Below, piece by piece: positions 9,137-20,089 of a stretch of DNA of 64,000 nt. Source of the stretch: Triticum aestivum. Taxonomy: Eukaryota; Streptophyta; Magnoliopsida; Poales; Poaceae. The notes under the pieces are model-generated. The model was not told the origin of the DNA and searched no databases. It saw only the letters and a program-made list of their open reading frames with translations. Location of the stretch: NCBI RefSeq assembly GCF_018294505.1, contig NC_057801.1, positions 842,898,807 to 842,962,806 on the forward strand. Direction: 5' to 3'. The position numbers and the translations under genes are program-made. The stretch's first letter is position 1, and every line of letters begins with the position of its first letter.

Positions 9137-12100
9137 ATGCAGAGGCCGGCTGATTTCAAGCTCCCCCACTTTTTCAACTACCCACCCTACTTTACGTAAT
9201 CTCTCCTCCTCCAAGTAGTGTCACATGTTTGAACATTTTGCATGATTTGCGGTTCTGCAGTATCTCTAGCCATATAGGAGTAGGAGATTCTTAATCAGTG
9301 CCCAGTGGCAAAGTTGGGCAGTTAACTTCTGCTCCAAGTACTATGCTAGTAATGAAATTACTTTCAGTGAATTGTTTGTTTGGCATTGAGTTTACTGGAC
9401 AAATTGTACAATAAAGTGGTTCGTGGTTTTGGTATATTCTTGCCCTTTTGTTAGTTAAATTTATATATTACTACTTCGGATATATCAATATAATCATGTG
9501 AGTACATCCTAAATCATTTAAATTTTCTTTAATCTCTTATTCCCTTGTTTAATTCTGAGGTAGCTTGTCAATAAGGCATAAAATAGCATTTTATAGATTC
9601 AAAATGAAAAACATGGGGTGGTTAATGTTATTTTATAAGTGAAGAACTGAATATGTATGAAGGATTTGTACATCAGGGTCCCTAAAGGAATTATGCTAGT
9701 AAGCTTAAGCACAGGGACGGAGCCAGCAATTTTACTAAAGGGGGCCAATGGAAGATATAAAATGTTGAGCGGGGCCAAACATATAAATTTAAAGCACTTT
9801 GAACTAACAATCTAAGGCTGTTTTCAGAAGAAGAAAAAAAGGTTACCATACGGGGGAGACATGGCCCCAACTCGCCCCACACTGGCTCCGTCCCTGCTTA
9901 AGCACTTGTTTCTTCAAAATCTGCCTTTCTTAAAACTCAAATGTCTCTCTTCACAAATCTCTACTTTAAAGCATCCTATTATAACACAGTATCTGGTTCA
10001 GAGTGTCTGAAACCTGGCATCTTTCTTTCATATCCCAACAGTATGGGTAACAGTTGAAGCATTTCCTTGCTTTACTAATTCTTACATTTGGTTGAGTAAT
10101 GTAAGGAATCTTTTGTGTATGTCATCTTAAAACCAACTCTGAAAACTTCCGTTAAACACTTATTTTGATATGTACACGGACTGATAATAATATCATGACA
10201 ACATTTGTTCCCAGCTTGCAGCCTGTGAGAGAAACACGTGAAAAGCAAGTGCAGCTATGGAAAGAGCTGATACTTGATTACTGTAGAAGTCAAAAGATGT
10301 ATATAATCTCCCTGGAAGAAGATTTTCAGTTGTTCTCCAATCCAAAGATTGAGAGTAAGTCGTATTTATCTGAACCTTGTGTTTTGACTACTACTCTTCT
10401 GCAGTTCAGCAAAAATATGTCTTACTGTGTTGAAAATGTTATGTCATGGTGATCTGGTATGATGGTAATGTGTTCCTAGGGCCTACCATGGAGCCTTTTG
10501 AGCATGGCGGACTAGTGTGTACATGAAAATTTTATTTACTCGACTAGTATTCATTTGGACATTTCTATTGATGTTGCACTGAAACTTCATGCTTATATTA
10601 TTCAGGATCTCTTAGCTATGAAGCAAAGGAAGCGTTCCTTGCAGCTCTTGTTAGTGAAGGTTTATTCTGCACAACATGAAATCTTTTGGTTATTGTTTTA
10701 CCTGTGTGTAGTTTTGTTTTTCTAGATGATGGATGCTTTTATTACCCCTGGCCTGTGTTTAGTTTTGTGTTGTGAAACTACTTAAAGCCAAGTTCAAACT
10801 GCAGGTCGTGCAGAGTGGATTGACAAAGGTCACAAGAAGTGTCTCATCCTTTGGCTGCGGATTCAAGATTGGGCTAACTACATATTAGACTTTGTAAGAC
10901 TTCTATTAAACATGTTCCTTTCGAAGCTATCAGTTTATCAATGAATAGTGGCGGTGACTTAATATTTGTCTCTGTGTTATGCTTGTAGGTTAAGGAAACT
11001 GGGTTGGAAGTAACAACTATTGAAGATATACGTTCTGGAATTGAAACACATGGGACCGGTAAGTATACAAACTTGATGGCGATGAGATTAGATTTACCAT
11101 TTCAATATTTATGTAATTCTTATTTTTTTGCTTGATGAAAGCAATTTGCGGTAGAAATGGTAATATACATATAGAATTTAGACTTACCGGTTGGATAAAT
11201 ATTTTCATGTTTACCGAACTAGTCATGTGGATTGAGCATTGTTGTAGGGTTTTCGAGTCGCGACTCATCCGAGTCGCTCTGGGGTAGCGACTCGGAAAAA
11301 GTCGAGCCTGTAGTTGCGACGTGACTCGCGACTCGAGTCGACATTTTTTTGCGACTCATCGACTAGTCGACGACTAGTCGCAACTAGTTGCGCGACTCGA
11401 AAACCATTTGTAGCCGCCACCAGCCTCAGAAGGAGCCGTCTAGCTAAGCCTAGTCTTAGTGATAAGTTACTTTTTCTGATTTCCTGGTTAGTAATTTGGA
11501 CAAGAATCTATTTGAATTATGCAGTTACATTTTTACTTTTAGGGATGACTGTTCTATAAAGCTAGGGATAATCTTTGTTATACAAAGAATGAATAAACCA
11601 GAGGTTATCCTCCGAAAATAATATTCCTGCTTGTATCACGCCACAATGCAACCGAAGTATATGCCATGACATAAGTTGGCGGCAGCGCCTCATCAGTAAT
11701 GTATAGGCCAACCATAACTTGCAAAAAAGAAAAGTAATACTCCCTCCGTTCCTAAATATAAGTCTTTATAGAGATTTCACTATGGTCTACATACGGAGCA
11801 AAATGAGTGAATCTATACTCTAAAATGCATCTATATACATCCGTATGTGGTTCATAATGAAATCTCTACAAATACTTAAATTTAGGAACGGAGGGAGTAC
11901 ATAGCATGGGCCATGCATGCCCCTCGCTCATAATAAATAATAAATAAAAGGTGTCTTATGGTATTATTAGTTGTGGCTAGTTTGAATCCTCATTTTATCC
12001 TTTGGCATGTGTTTCAGAACTTGCGGGAATTGATCGCGGTGTCCTGATGCGAGCTTTGAGGCTGTTGGAACAAAAGGGAAAGGCGGTCATCTTTAAGGGC

Positions 12101-12139
12101 ACTTCAGCGGACGATGAAGGCGTCAAATTTTCTGTTTAA
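9137..12139 (+). CDS. VPS25: VPS25, ESCRT-II complex subunit, six exons
   Basis: Exons 9137-9195, 10215-10354, 10606-10659, 10805-10893, 10989-11058 and 12018-12139 join in frame to 177 residues, the usual plant length (about 180). All five introns are GT-AG. The start MQRPADFKLPHFFNYPPYFT carries the PPxF element that family members use to contact VPS22/VPS36. Two winged-helix domains follow (about residues 15-85 and 95-175), with conserved REKQVQLWKELILDYC, CLILWLRIQDWANYI and RGVLMRALRLLEQKGKA, ending DEGVKFSV. ESCRT-II acts on endosome membranes, where VPS25 recruits VPS20/ESCRT-III for multivesicular body sorting of ubiquitinated cargo. Introns 1 and 5 contain MITEs, but no exon is damaged. 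Single complete copy here; a decayed 5' fragment lies at 4810-5115. Confidence 0.95.
9712..9896. mobile_element. hAT-type MITE in VPS25 intron 1, 185 bp
   Basis: Terminal inverted repeats CAGGGACGGAGCCAG and CTGGCTCCGTCCCTG match over 15 bases. A perfect 8-bp target duplication CTTAAGCA lies at 9704-9711 and 9897-9904, as expected for hAT transposition. No coding capacity. Confidence 0.95.
11248..11405. mobile_element. hAT-like MITE in VPS25 intron 5, 158 bp, rich in GACTCG
   Basis: A perfect 15-bp terminal inverted repeat (GGTTTTCGAGTCGCG and its complement) is flanked by TGTTGTAG and ATTTGTAG. These agree at six of eight positions and are probably an aged 8-bp target duplication. The interior is built almost entirely from GACTCG, CGAGTC and GACTAGTC on both strands, so it can fold in many ways. 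Confidence 0.75.
11740..11897. mobile_element. Stowaway MITE in VPS25 intron 5, 158 bp
   Basis: Ends CTCCCTCCGTTCCTAAAT and inverse, flanked by TA at 11738-11739 and 11898-11899. Interior similar to the MITE at 858-1017. Confidence 0.93.
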
Positions 12140-12781
12140 ACGTTGTGCAAACTGACAGATGGATAATAATCTTGGTGGGTGTCCTTTTAACATGATACAT
12201 CCTCTCTTACCCGTATGTACATACACTGATGACATCCTTCTGGTCGGAATCGTTCAAATGCCAGTCAGTATTTTATTTGCCGTCCCGGACTGTGGTTATT
12301 AGCCAGCATTTGATTCATCTGCTGAGCAGCATATATACCTATAAAGTCGTATGTTTTGTGTCCCATAAGGAGGCTCAACTAGTGCCGCCAATTCTAATCA
12401 AATTTCAGATGTATTCAGAACCAAGCGATGTTTGATATATTAGGGCTTGTTCGAATTTGAACAAAAAACCAAAACTTATCAAGAAAGCATGATTCATATG
12501 TGGAAGAATCTCACTTCAATCTGACCGTTCCGTAACTTGAGAATAACACATTGTATTGATGCTGCAATGAATAAATCTGTTGGTTGTGGACGGTGGAATG
12601 TAGAGTTTGGCTTCTCTGCATGCATTTATGCGTGGGCTTTTGAAGAAAAAGAAGCTATTCGTTGAAAATTACTTCATATGTATCCGCCTGACAGAAACCG
12701 AGTTCATATGCATGATGGGCTATTATGTAATATATCAGCTTTATGTCTCTTGTAAGGAAACGAAATTATTCTGACACCAAA
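12140..12781 (+). other. VPS25 3' UTR and spacer to the second tRNA pair
   Basis: AT-rich, no second gene. Several AATAAA-like signals, for example AATGAATAAATC near 12566-12577, could end the VPS25 transcript. Confidence 0.5.
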
Positions 12782-12855
12782 GGTTTCGTGGTGTAGTTGG
12801 TTATCAAGACCTTCTAACACACTGAAGGTCTCCGGTTCGAACCCGGGCGAAGCCA
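12782..12855 (+). pseudogene. tRNA-Val (AAC), copy 2, broken anticodon stem
   Basis: The same acceptor stem, T arm and anticodon loop as the gene at 579-652. The D-arm/anticodon 5' side reads ATCAAGACCTT instead of ATCACGTCAGT. The anticodon stem then has three mismatches out of five. An alternative GACCTT/AAGGTC pairing would compete with the cloverleaf. T9 terminator at 12865-12873. Probably non-functional. Confidence 0.8.
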
Positions 12856-12925
12856 TTTAAATTGTTTTTTTTTGTCCATTGTGCAGAAAAAAAAAGAAAA
12901 AAGAAGAAGAAAAAAAAGATGATGA

Positions 12926-12999
12926 TGGCCCATACAGGTCTCGAACCTGTGACCTTCGCGTTATTAGCACGACGCTCTAACCAGCTGAGCTAATAGGCC
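12926..12999 (-). tRNA. tRNA-Ile (AAT), copy 2, intact
   Basis: A 74-nt cloverleaf with acceptor GGCCTAT pairing with ATGGGCC (one wobble), D stem GCTC/GAGC, anticodon AAT (complement at 12963-12965) and T arm ACAGG-TTCGAGA-CCTGT. It converges with the tRNA-Val pseudogene. Unlike copy 1, every stem pairs. Confidence 0.93.
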
Positions 13000-13379
13000 T
13001 TGTTTAAATAAGACATTATTTTTATAATATGTTAGAAAGAACTGAGTATGTCCCTTGTGGTGAGAGGAAAAGAGTAAGATCACCGGAGGCTTTTTTTGGT
13101 CATTACTTATACTACTGAACATCAATAATTACTAGGGCAATTGATCATGGCGGATTTCACACCCGTCAATCGTATCTTTACTAGTACCCCCTACGTTTTT
13201 GTTTACTTTACGTATTAGTTTTGCCTAAGGTTAAACTTTGCAGATCGAGTTTATAAGATAATTATTAACATATGCAATACCAAACCAATACTATTTGATT
13301 CGTCATTGATTATATTTTCACATTACATATATTTGTTGTAAATGTTATAAAATGCGAGTACCGCACACCCAATGTATTG
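13000..13379. other. Intergenic, no gene seen
   Basis: The first 100 bases continue the block shared with copy 1 of the tRNA pair. The rest is AT-rich with no gene. Confidence 0.5.
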
Positions 13380-13835
13380 TTTTTTTTGCGAGAACTTCCA
13401 ATCTATTCATATTTAATTCTGGCAGTACAAGGACCAACAGAGGTAATAAAAATTATAACCATGTCTATGGACCACCTAGCGACAACTACAAGCACTGGAG
13501 TGAGCCGAAGGCGCGCCACCGTCATTGCCTCTTCCTCACTGGAGCCGAGCAAACATTGTTGTAGTAGACAGTCGGGAAGTTGTCGTGCTAAGGTCCCATA
13601 GGACCAGCGCACCAGAGCAGCAACCATCGCCGATAAATAAGGTCGTAGATCAGTAGGATCAAACCTATAGCCTCTCAAACAAATACGAACAAAGACCGAA
13701 CCTAAACAGATCCACCGATCAAAGACCAGCACCGGCCGAATCTCACGAGGTCCGACCGAGACACACCTCCACACGCCCTTCGACGATGCTAGATGCACCA
13801 TCGGGACGAGGATAGAATGTGGGAGACATTATTCG
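13380..13835 (-). mobile_element. Non-LTR retroelement 3' end, minus strand
   Basis: On the minus strand the sequence ends GAATAGATTGGAAGTTCTCGC followed by A8 (T run 13380-13387), preceded by a non-coding region with ACCACCTAGC and GCACCAGAGCAGC text on the + strand. This 3' region is dispersed in Triticeae. A 70-bp piece of the same end occurs at 19295-19365. The right boundary is approximate and no target duplication was found. Confidence 0.5.
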
Positions 13836-14041
13836 TACTAAGGGCCATCGCTGCCCCACGTAACCCCAACCAAGACGCCGAATCTAATAAGAACGAGAAC
13901 GGTTCCCTCCCGACGGCGTGGGGCCATGATCCTTTGCACCTCCATGGGTCTTAATGCGTCCTCAATTGTAGCAACCGTCTTTTAGAGACAACCAGTTCAA
14001 TGCAGTGTTTCTTAGTGTCGTATATAAATTACATTACATTA

Positions 14042-14170
14042 AATTAGTCTGGGTATTTTTTTGCATCTTAGTATTGTGGCATAGTTATTAAGAGAAAGAA
14101 AGAAGAGAAAAATAGTAGGGTTATAAGCCACAAAGGATCAAGAGCACTAATTACACTTCATAGGGAAGCA
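14042..14170 (+). repeat. Direct repeat, copy A (about 128 bp)
   Basis: Nearly identical to 14449-14576, sharing TTTTTTTGCATCTTAGTATT, GTAGGGTTATAAGCCACAAA and CACTTCATAGGGAAGCA. Only a few differences, so the duplication is recent. The copies bracket about 278 bases that end in a C run (14428-14441). Confidence 0.9.
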
Positions 14171-14448
14171 TACAATACCCCTTCCTGCTTGGGAAACACT
14201 TCCTATCCATATTCTGAAGGTGACCCATCATCAGACCGCTTGTGATATGTTGATTTTCTTTCATCTCACGGCTGAGATCCCTGTCTCCAAACTGACCGGA
14301 TTTTAAGCACACGCCACCGTAATCTCTCGTCATCAGTTTTGATCACCCCGAACTAATTTCTCCTGACCCAACCGCCCCCGCCAGACCTCGCCGGTGCCCT
14401 TGCCGCACGTCTCCTTCCGCCACTATCTCCCCCCCCCCCCCCAATTAA

Positions 14449-14576
14449 ATTATTTTGTGTATTTTTTTGCATCTTAGTATTGTGGCCTAGTTATTAAGAG
14501 AAGGGAAGAAGAGAAAAATAGTAGGGTTATAAGCCACAAAGGATCAGAGCACTAATTACACTTCATAGGGAAGCAA
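14449..14576 (+). repeat. Direct repeat, copy B
   Basis: Second copy of the repeat at 14042-14170, in the same orientation. Too long for a transposon target duplication, so a local tandem duplication is more likely. Confidence 0.9.
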
Positions 14577-16573
14577 GTTGAGGGCCTTATCACCACCAAC
14601 ATACAGTAAGGAATCAAGAGAGAATGGAGTATCGTAGGATTGACCTACCTAATCTTCATCTGACCTAGGGTTTGAGTCATTCCCTCTTGGTTCTTTTTAA
14701 TCCTGAAGTGCTAGTTGATTCCTAACTTAATGTTTTTCTGAATTTTTTTGATACATCTACATGCCAATACCTTGGTTTATGACATGCTTGTGGGTATGTA
14801 TTTGAGTTGTCCAGTATGTAGTGGACCACAAAACCATCCACATTTTTTTGGAATTAGGTAGGTGGATCACACAAATATGCCTCCTTGGTTGACATCAATA
14901 CTAGAATTTGTGCCATTTTATTCAGTTTTCAATGCTTCCAAGTAACAATACATTCGTACCATCACACTTTCTCAAGCTTCGTTGGGCAAGAAAATTACGT
15001 CCATTGATCAAATTTGTATGTAGGGAGTGCAAAACATGCATCCTCATATTGGCGGAAATCTAAGTTGTTTCCATTATCAATTTCTATGCTTCCTACCAAG
15101 ACGAATAATGTTGAGCTGTCATATTTCCATGCTTCCTATGAATTGCCATACTGTGTTTACTAAACTATTTAGGTATATAGGATAAGCAACTTAATTCCAA
15201 TGCCTTGCTTCCGTACACCTATTTTTAGCGAACATCTTCATGCCTCAGTTTATTCCTTCAATTCCCATAGTTTGACACACATCAATGAACATGCTGAAAC
15301 CGATTGTATACTCAAGAGTCGATATGCAGCACTTTGGTTCAACGATGTTGTCTTACACTGAATCGTGTGTGCCTTACCAAAACAACAATTAGTTTTCATG
15401 AATTTTTGTGCTAGATCTTTTTGCACTCACATATTGGTGGCAAGAATGGGTTATCCTCAATTCAGAAATAGTTTATTCTTGTTCATGTTTATGGTTATAT
15501 TCACAATATCATATGTTCATATTAGCTAAGGTTTTACATATTAATTAACTGTATGTCCTAATCATGCTAGCAGTCAAATTTGGGTGCTTCCAGTGTGTCT
15601 TATATATGGTGTGAAAAAATGAAGCTACGCTTCCTCCTTTAATTTCTTCCATATTTTTGTGTAATATTCTTTTGCTTCGTTCATTGTATGTGTGTGCTAC
15701 CTTCATACAATTTCTTGCTTCAACGTTATCAGATTCCATGCGAATTTTGGTACATTTAAGACAATGTTTGACCATGCGTGTGATTATCCTGTATTTTGTC
15801 GATGTGTACTCAAATTTAAGCAATCTTATAAGCTCGGCGCATTGGTGTAACCACCCAACACGTAACTCGAATTGGTTTTATTTGCGTGGCTTAGCAAAAG
15901 TTGTTTGCATAATTGTGTTTACTTATGCAATGGGATATATTCAGTATGAAACAAAAAGTCACTACTCATTTTCTTAGTTGACTGGACAAGGACATAAAAC
16001 TAATGCAATGGTGCATAAACTTAAATCAAGTTGATACAACCTGTGAAATAAAATTTATGAAAATCCCACCATATGTTTTCGTAGGCCGACTTTAAAGCCC
16101 TTCCATTTGAAAAGTTTTCATGAGACTTGAAATCAGATAGATACTTGAATCACACTGATCAGGACAGTCAAACAACACTCATGAGTATGTCATGCATTAC
16201 ATTCCATATTCTGTACGCTCAAGTTTGTTTGAAAGAGTGAAAGTTCATCAAACTTCCATTTTTTTGTGAAAAATTATTGATCGAATTATCTTTAATAGTT
16301 AGCTGTGCCCACCCTGGGGTGGGCGCACACGCGCACACAACAATGAGAAATTGCCACTGCAGGAATGTACCGATACACCACTTGCATTGATCGAACATTA
16401 ACTAATCTCAAAGAGTTCAATAAAAACCTAGCGAGTGTGACAAATCCATTTCAGGCTTATTATTACATAATCCATCGAATGTGACAAACTTCAATTTAAC
16501 TAACTCTTGGAGACCCTAATTGAAACAGAATCTAAGGTGTTGCCTAGCCAGAGATGGGCAATCCGTGGATGAT
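14577..16573. other. Intergenic, no gene recognised
   Basis: AT-rich throughout, with no open frame over about 100 codons that resembles a protein. A short GC patch with CACACGCGCACACAA lies near 16320. No element termini noticed. Confidence 0.45.
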
Positions 16574-18583
16574 CTAGTTGGGAGCAAAGAAGATCTCGGA
16601 GTCAAGCCTCTTGGAGCGGAACATCTTTTCCATCTCTGGCGTGGTGTTGAAGGCCGTCTCTAGCACCTCCGGCGATATCGCCTTCCACACCGACGTCCTA
16701 CCAGCCAAGTGGCTAAAGATCGGGCTGCATTTGTTTTGCACAACACAAACATTAGTTGGTCAAAGGGATAACTATATAAGTGCAAAATTATTGATTAAAC
16801 TTGAATATGTAGGCAACTTTTATTTTGAGAAAACTTAAAACATGCCATAATATTGTGCAGCTAATAAGGGTATATACAAGAATGTTAAACATACGGGAGT
16901 AATCCAGTTTGTAAGAAACTTCCGTAGTTGTAGCTAGAAATAAGTTCATGCTTGAATGTTGCAATACTGAAACAGAATATACCGAACAAAATATACACAT
17001 GCTATATATTTTTACTACCAAAATGCAGAAAGGAAAGTTTAATACGTAGCAGGAAAGTTTAATTTCAGAAAAGGCAAAGAATGCCAAAAAAATGTGCAAC
17101 TAATTAGGGCTATATATACTTGAATTTTGCAAAATTGAAACATATGATACCGAACAAAAATAATGCTATGAGATCTGATATATATGGGAGAGTCTAACTC
17201 GCGCGCGCTCGTTGGAGCGCTCGGTTTCGGACAGCTCCCGATTTGGAAAGTAGACAGTTGTTTTCTTTGAAGATTAGGGGATTAATTAAGGTGGACCCCC
17301 CGAAAATCAGGGGGGGGATTAGTGTTGATTCTGGGTGGGCCTTCACGATGGTGCCTTCGTGTGGATGCGCACCACACCATCCCTTGTTGGCTGGTTGTCA
17401 CACGTGGTGGGCCCTACCTAGAAATCCTGTCGGTTTTGCCTTGTGCGCTGGTTCGAATCGAGCGCTGGAGCCGCCGATCGCGAAAGAGTAAATCCGGATA
17501 TACACATGCATATCAAAAGTTCTGAATAGTTGGTCTAACTACTAGAATAGTGATTGACGTACGTACAAGAAAATATACAGCGGATTGAAATTTGAAGGAG
17601 AATAAAACTAGTGGTACGTACTTTGGGGTGGTGATGATGGAGAACCATTCCATGCCGGTGTCGTCGGCGATCTTGGAGACGACGAAGAACCTGGGCACGA
17701 TGAAGAGGCAGCCCGCCTCGGCGCGGGTCTCCAGCACACGGGTGCCGTCGATGCCGACGACCTGGACGCGGCCGCCGCCGCGCACTATGTAGGTGACCTG
17801 GTAGGCCGAGTCGCAGGAGAATCCCGGCGAGCACATGGACTTACCGTCGATCCTCACCAGGTCAGAGCCCAGACCAACGTCCTTCACCGGCGGCAGGTTG
17901 GCCGTGTTGAGCACCACGACGCGGCCGCCGCCCGGGATGTCCACGTCCAGCGGCGCCTCCAGGCAGTTGAGCACCACGCCCTGGCGGTCCTCTGCGCGAG
18001 GCTCCGGCATCCGGTGCCCCGCGGCGATCTTGACGATGCCTGAGCCAGGCTGGGTGGAGACGATCTTGGCGGCGGCGTCGTGGTCGAGGTCCCAGGCGCG
18101 CGCGACGAACTCGGTGGAGAAGCCCGTGAAGATGCCGGCGGCGCCGGTGAGCTGGAAGTTGGTGAAGCGGCCGGGAGTGTGGCCCTTGGAGGTGTCGCCG
18201 AGGAAGAGCACCACCAGCTCCTCCGCGGAGGCGCTGTCGGCGGCGTTGTGCCACCAGGTGACGGCGCCGAAGGGGAGCGCGAGGGTGTCGCCCTCCTTGA
18301 CGGGGATTACCTTTTCCTTGGCCGCCTCGGGGAGCACGAGGCCGCAGGCGCCGGCGCCCTGGAGCACGTAGGCGATCTTGGCGGAGTCGGAGTAGCTGGG
18401 GAGCGCGAGGCCGCCGGCGGAGAGGTGCAGCTTGGCTGCGCCGATGGAGGCCGCGCCGAGCATGGGCAGGTCGGCGGGCGACCAGTCGTAGTAGGCGCCG
18501 CCGTCGCTGGCGTAGGCCTTGGCGGGCTTCTTGGGCGACAGGTCCATGGACATGACCTCGGCGTTGGAAGTGCGCTGCACCAT
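16574..18583 (-). CDS. Cupin protein, 11S globulin/glutelin type-D 1-like, two exons
   Basis: Exon 1 is 18583-17622 and exon 2 is 16724-16574; the 897-base intron (17621-16725) is GT-AG. The product is 370 residues from the first ATG, which has a strong context (ACAATGG). Family members usually start near M13 (MDLSPKKPAKAY, 18547; 358 residues). Two germin-like cupin barrels are visible: residues about 30-165 (SYSDSAKIAYVLQGAGACG, GDTLALPFGAVTWWHN) and about 190-345 (LNCLEAPLDVDIPGG, YIVRGGGRVQVV, GCLFIVPRFFVVSKI). It ends with the conserved NPIFSHLAGRTSVWKAIS and FNTTPEMEKMFRSKR. No signal peptide and no Asn-Gly legumain site are obvious, so it is more likely a cytosolic legumin-like protein than a processed storage globulin. 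Intact. Confidence 0.9.
17190..17505. mobile_element. Probable MITE inside the cupin intron
   Basis: A GC-rich island in an AT-rich intron. Its ends are imperfect inverted copies: GGAGCGCTCGGTTTCG near the left, and the complement of CGAATCGAGCGCTGGAG near the right. No clear target duplication, so class and exact limits are uncertain. Confidence 0.35.
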
Positions 18584-18670
18584 TGTCAGGATGAGATTGT
18601 ACTACGTGGGAGAGAAGGAGAGAGATCGATGATATGGATGGGATGGAGGAAGTGGACGCCGCATGGTGCA

Positions 18671-18679
18671 TATTTATAG
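18671..18679 (-). promoter_or_regulatory. TATA box of the cupin gene
   Basis: CTATAAATA on the minus strand, about 90 bases upstream of the first ATG of the open frame. An hAT MITE begins about 200 bases further upstream. Confidence 0.75.
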
Positions 18680-18879
18680 TCGAGGGTTAGATTGATAACG
18701 ATTAGTTGTTGGAGCTAACTGATCGATCGATCCTGATGGATAACGATGAGTTTCTTGCGGGCTGGATATGCAAGCATGCAGGAACGGATGATGAACGAAT
18801 TATCTACTGTGGTTTTCATTTTGCAGACCCGGTCGGTGCGCATGAATGGGCTGGAGCATGCACGTTGCACCACTGAAAG

Positions 18880-19251
18880 TAAACCCGGGCATGGGCAGCC
18901 TGGCCCGAGCCCGGCCCGAAAAACCCGGGCTGGGCCGGGCCGGGCTTGACACTCGGGCCGGGCTCGGGCTTTGTTTTGCAGCCCGAAAGATAGTTCGGGC
19001 TGGGCTCGGGCTTCTCTTTTTCTATTTTTCTGGCCGGGCTTTCGGGCTTCGGGCCGGGCTTGCACGTACACGTATTAAAAAATAGCGTTCGGGCCGGGTT
19101 TTCGGGCTTCGGGCTTGGCTTCGGGTTGGGCTCGGGCTTGAAATCAGGGAGTATTTCGGGCTTCGGGCCGGGCTCGGGCTTAAGAAATGAAGTTCGGGCT
19201 TTTACAAGCCCGACCCGAAATCCGGCCCGGCCCGACGTTTGCCCAGGTTTA
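18880..19251. mobile_element. hAT-type MITE, 372 bp, GGGCTC-rich, upstream of the cupin gene
   Basis: Ends TAAACCCGGGCA and TGCCCAGGTTTA (one mismatch), with a perfect 8-bp target duplication ACTGAAAG at 18872-18879 and 19252-19259. The interior is dense with GGGCTCGGGCTT, CGGGCCGGGC and complements. No coding capacity. Confidence 0.95.
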
Positions 19252-19294
19252 ACTGAAAGTCAATTAAATAATTTAGTTAGAAACCAATTGATTG

Positions 19295-19365
19295 TTTTTT
19301 CAGAAAACTTCCAATCTATTCATCCACTGCCATGGTCGTACAAAGAACACCAAAAATAATTAAAA
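19295..19365 (-). mobile_element. Short non-LTR 3'-end fragment
   Basis: T6 followed by CAGAAAACTTCCAATCTATT and GTACAAAGAACACC, closely resembling the first 70 bases of the element at 13380. Read on the minus strand it is a severely 5'-truncated copy with an A-tail. Confidence 0.55.
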
Positions 19366-19431
19366 TTGGCGGCCGCTACAGATCATGTGGCTGATTTTAT
19401 CCTATTTTACACTACCAGAATTTACCCAATT

Positions 19432-19965
19432 GCCGACGGCCAAATCTATGCCGACGGCCCCCTTCGGCATAGATGGATGTATCCCAACGACCCAGGTCAG
19501 GTCGTTGGCGCAGAAAAGCCGTCGGCATACACTAACCTATGCCGACGGGGGCCGTCGGCATAGATCTGCCGTCGGCATAGATCTGCCGTCGGCATCCCAG
19601 TCAATATGCCTACGGCAGCCGTCAGCATAGAGGCGGTCGTCGGCGTATCTGTGGGCCCGGCTACCCGGGCGGCGACATCCTTTGACGGCATGAAGCCTAA
19701 GCCGACGGGGCCTAACGATGGCCGTCGGCATAGCTATGTCAACAGCAAGGCCGTCGGCATAGCTATGCCGACGTCATCGATCCGCGTGATCCGCCACGTC
19801 AACGATCTGAAACGCTCACCGGTCCGTGGGGTGGCATATCTATGCCGTCGGCATAGGTCTGGCCCATGGACGGTGCTACGTCATCGATCCACGCCATACG
19901 CCACATCATCGATCCAGGGCTCTACCCTTCCGTGGCTGTAGCTATGCCGACGACATAGCCATAGG
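19432..19965. repeat. CACTA subterminal repeats (GCCGACGGC motif)
   Basis: Many copies of TATGCCGACGGC and GCCGTCGGCATA on both strands, the usual arrangement for binding of the TNPA-type protein. A second, inverted group lies at about 50150-50260 beside the transposase genes. Confidence 0.8.
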
Positions 19966-20089
19966 CATAGATTTCTAATATTTTTTTCATATTTTATTTA
20001 TTTTCTCTTTTCTCCTTTTTATTTTTTCCAAAATAATTCGATTAACTTAAATGTGCCTTATGTACATAAAACATATCTCGATTGCCCCC

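Noticed and set aside
15545..15977. Frames of about 90-106 codons on both strands in AT-rich spacer
   Set aside because: No family resemblance and overlapping on opposite strands.
17835..18679. Long open frames opposite the cupin exon and in its second minus-strand frame
   Set aside because: They shadow the GC-rich cupin exon; the cupin frame alone has conserved motifs and correct splicing.
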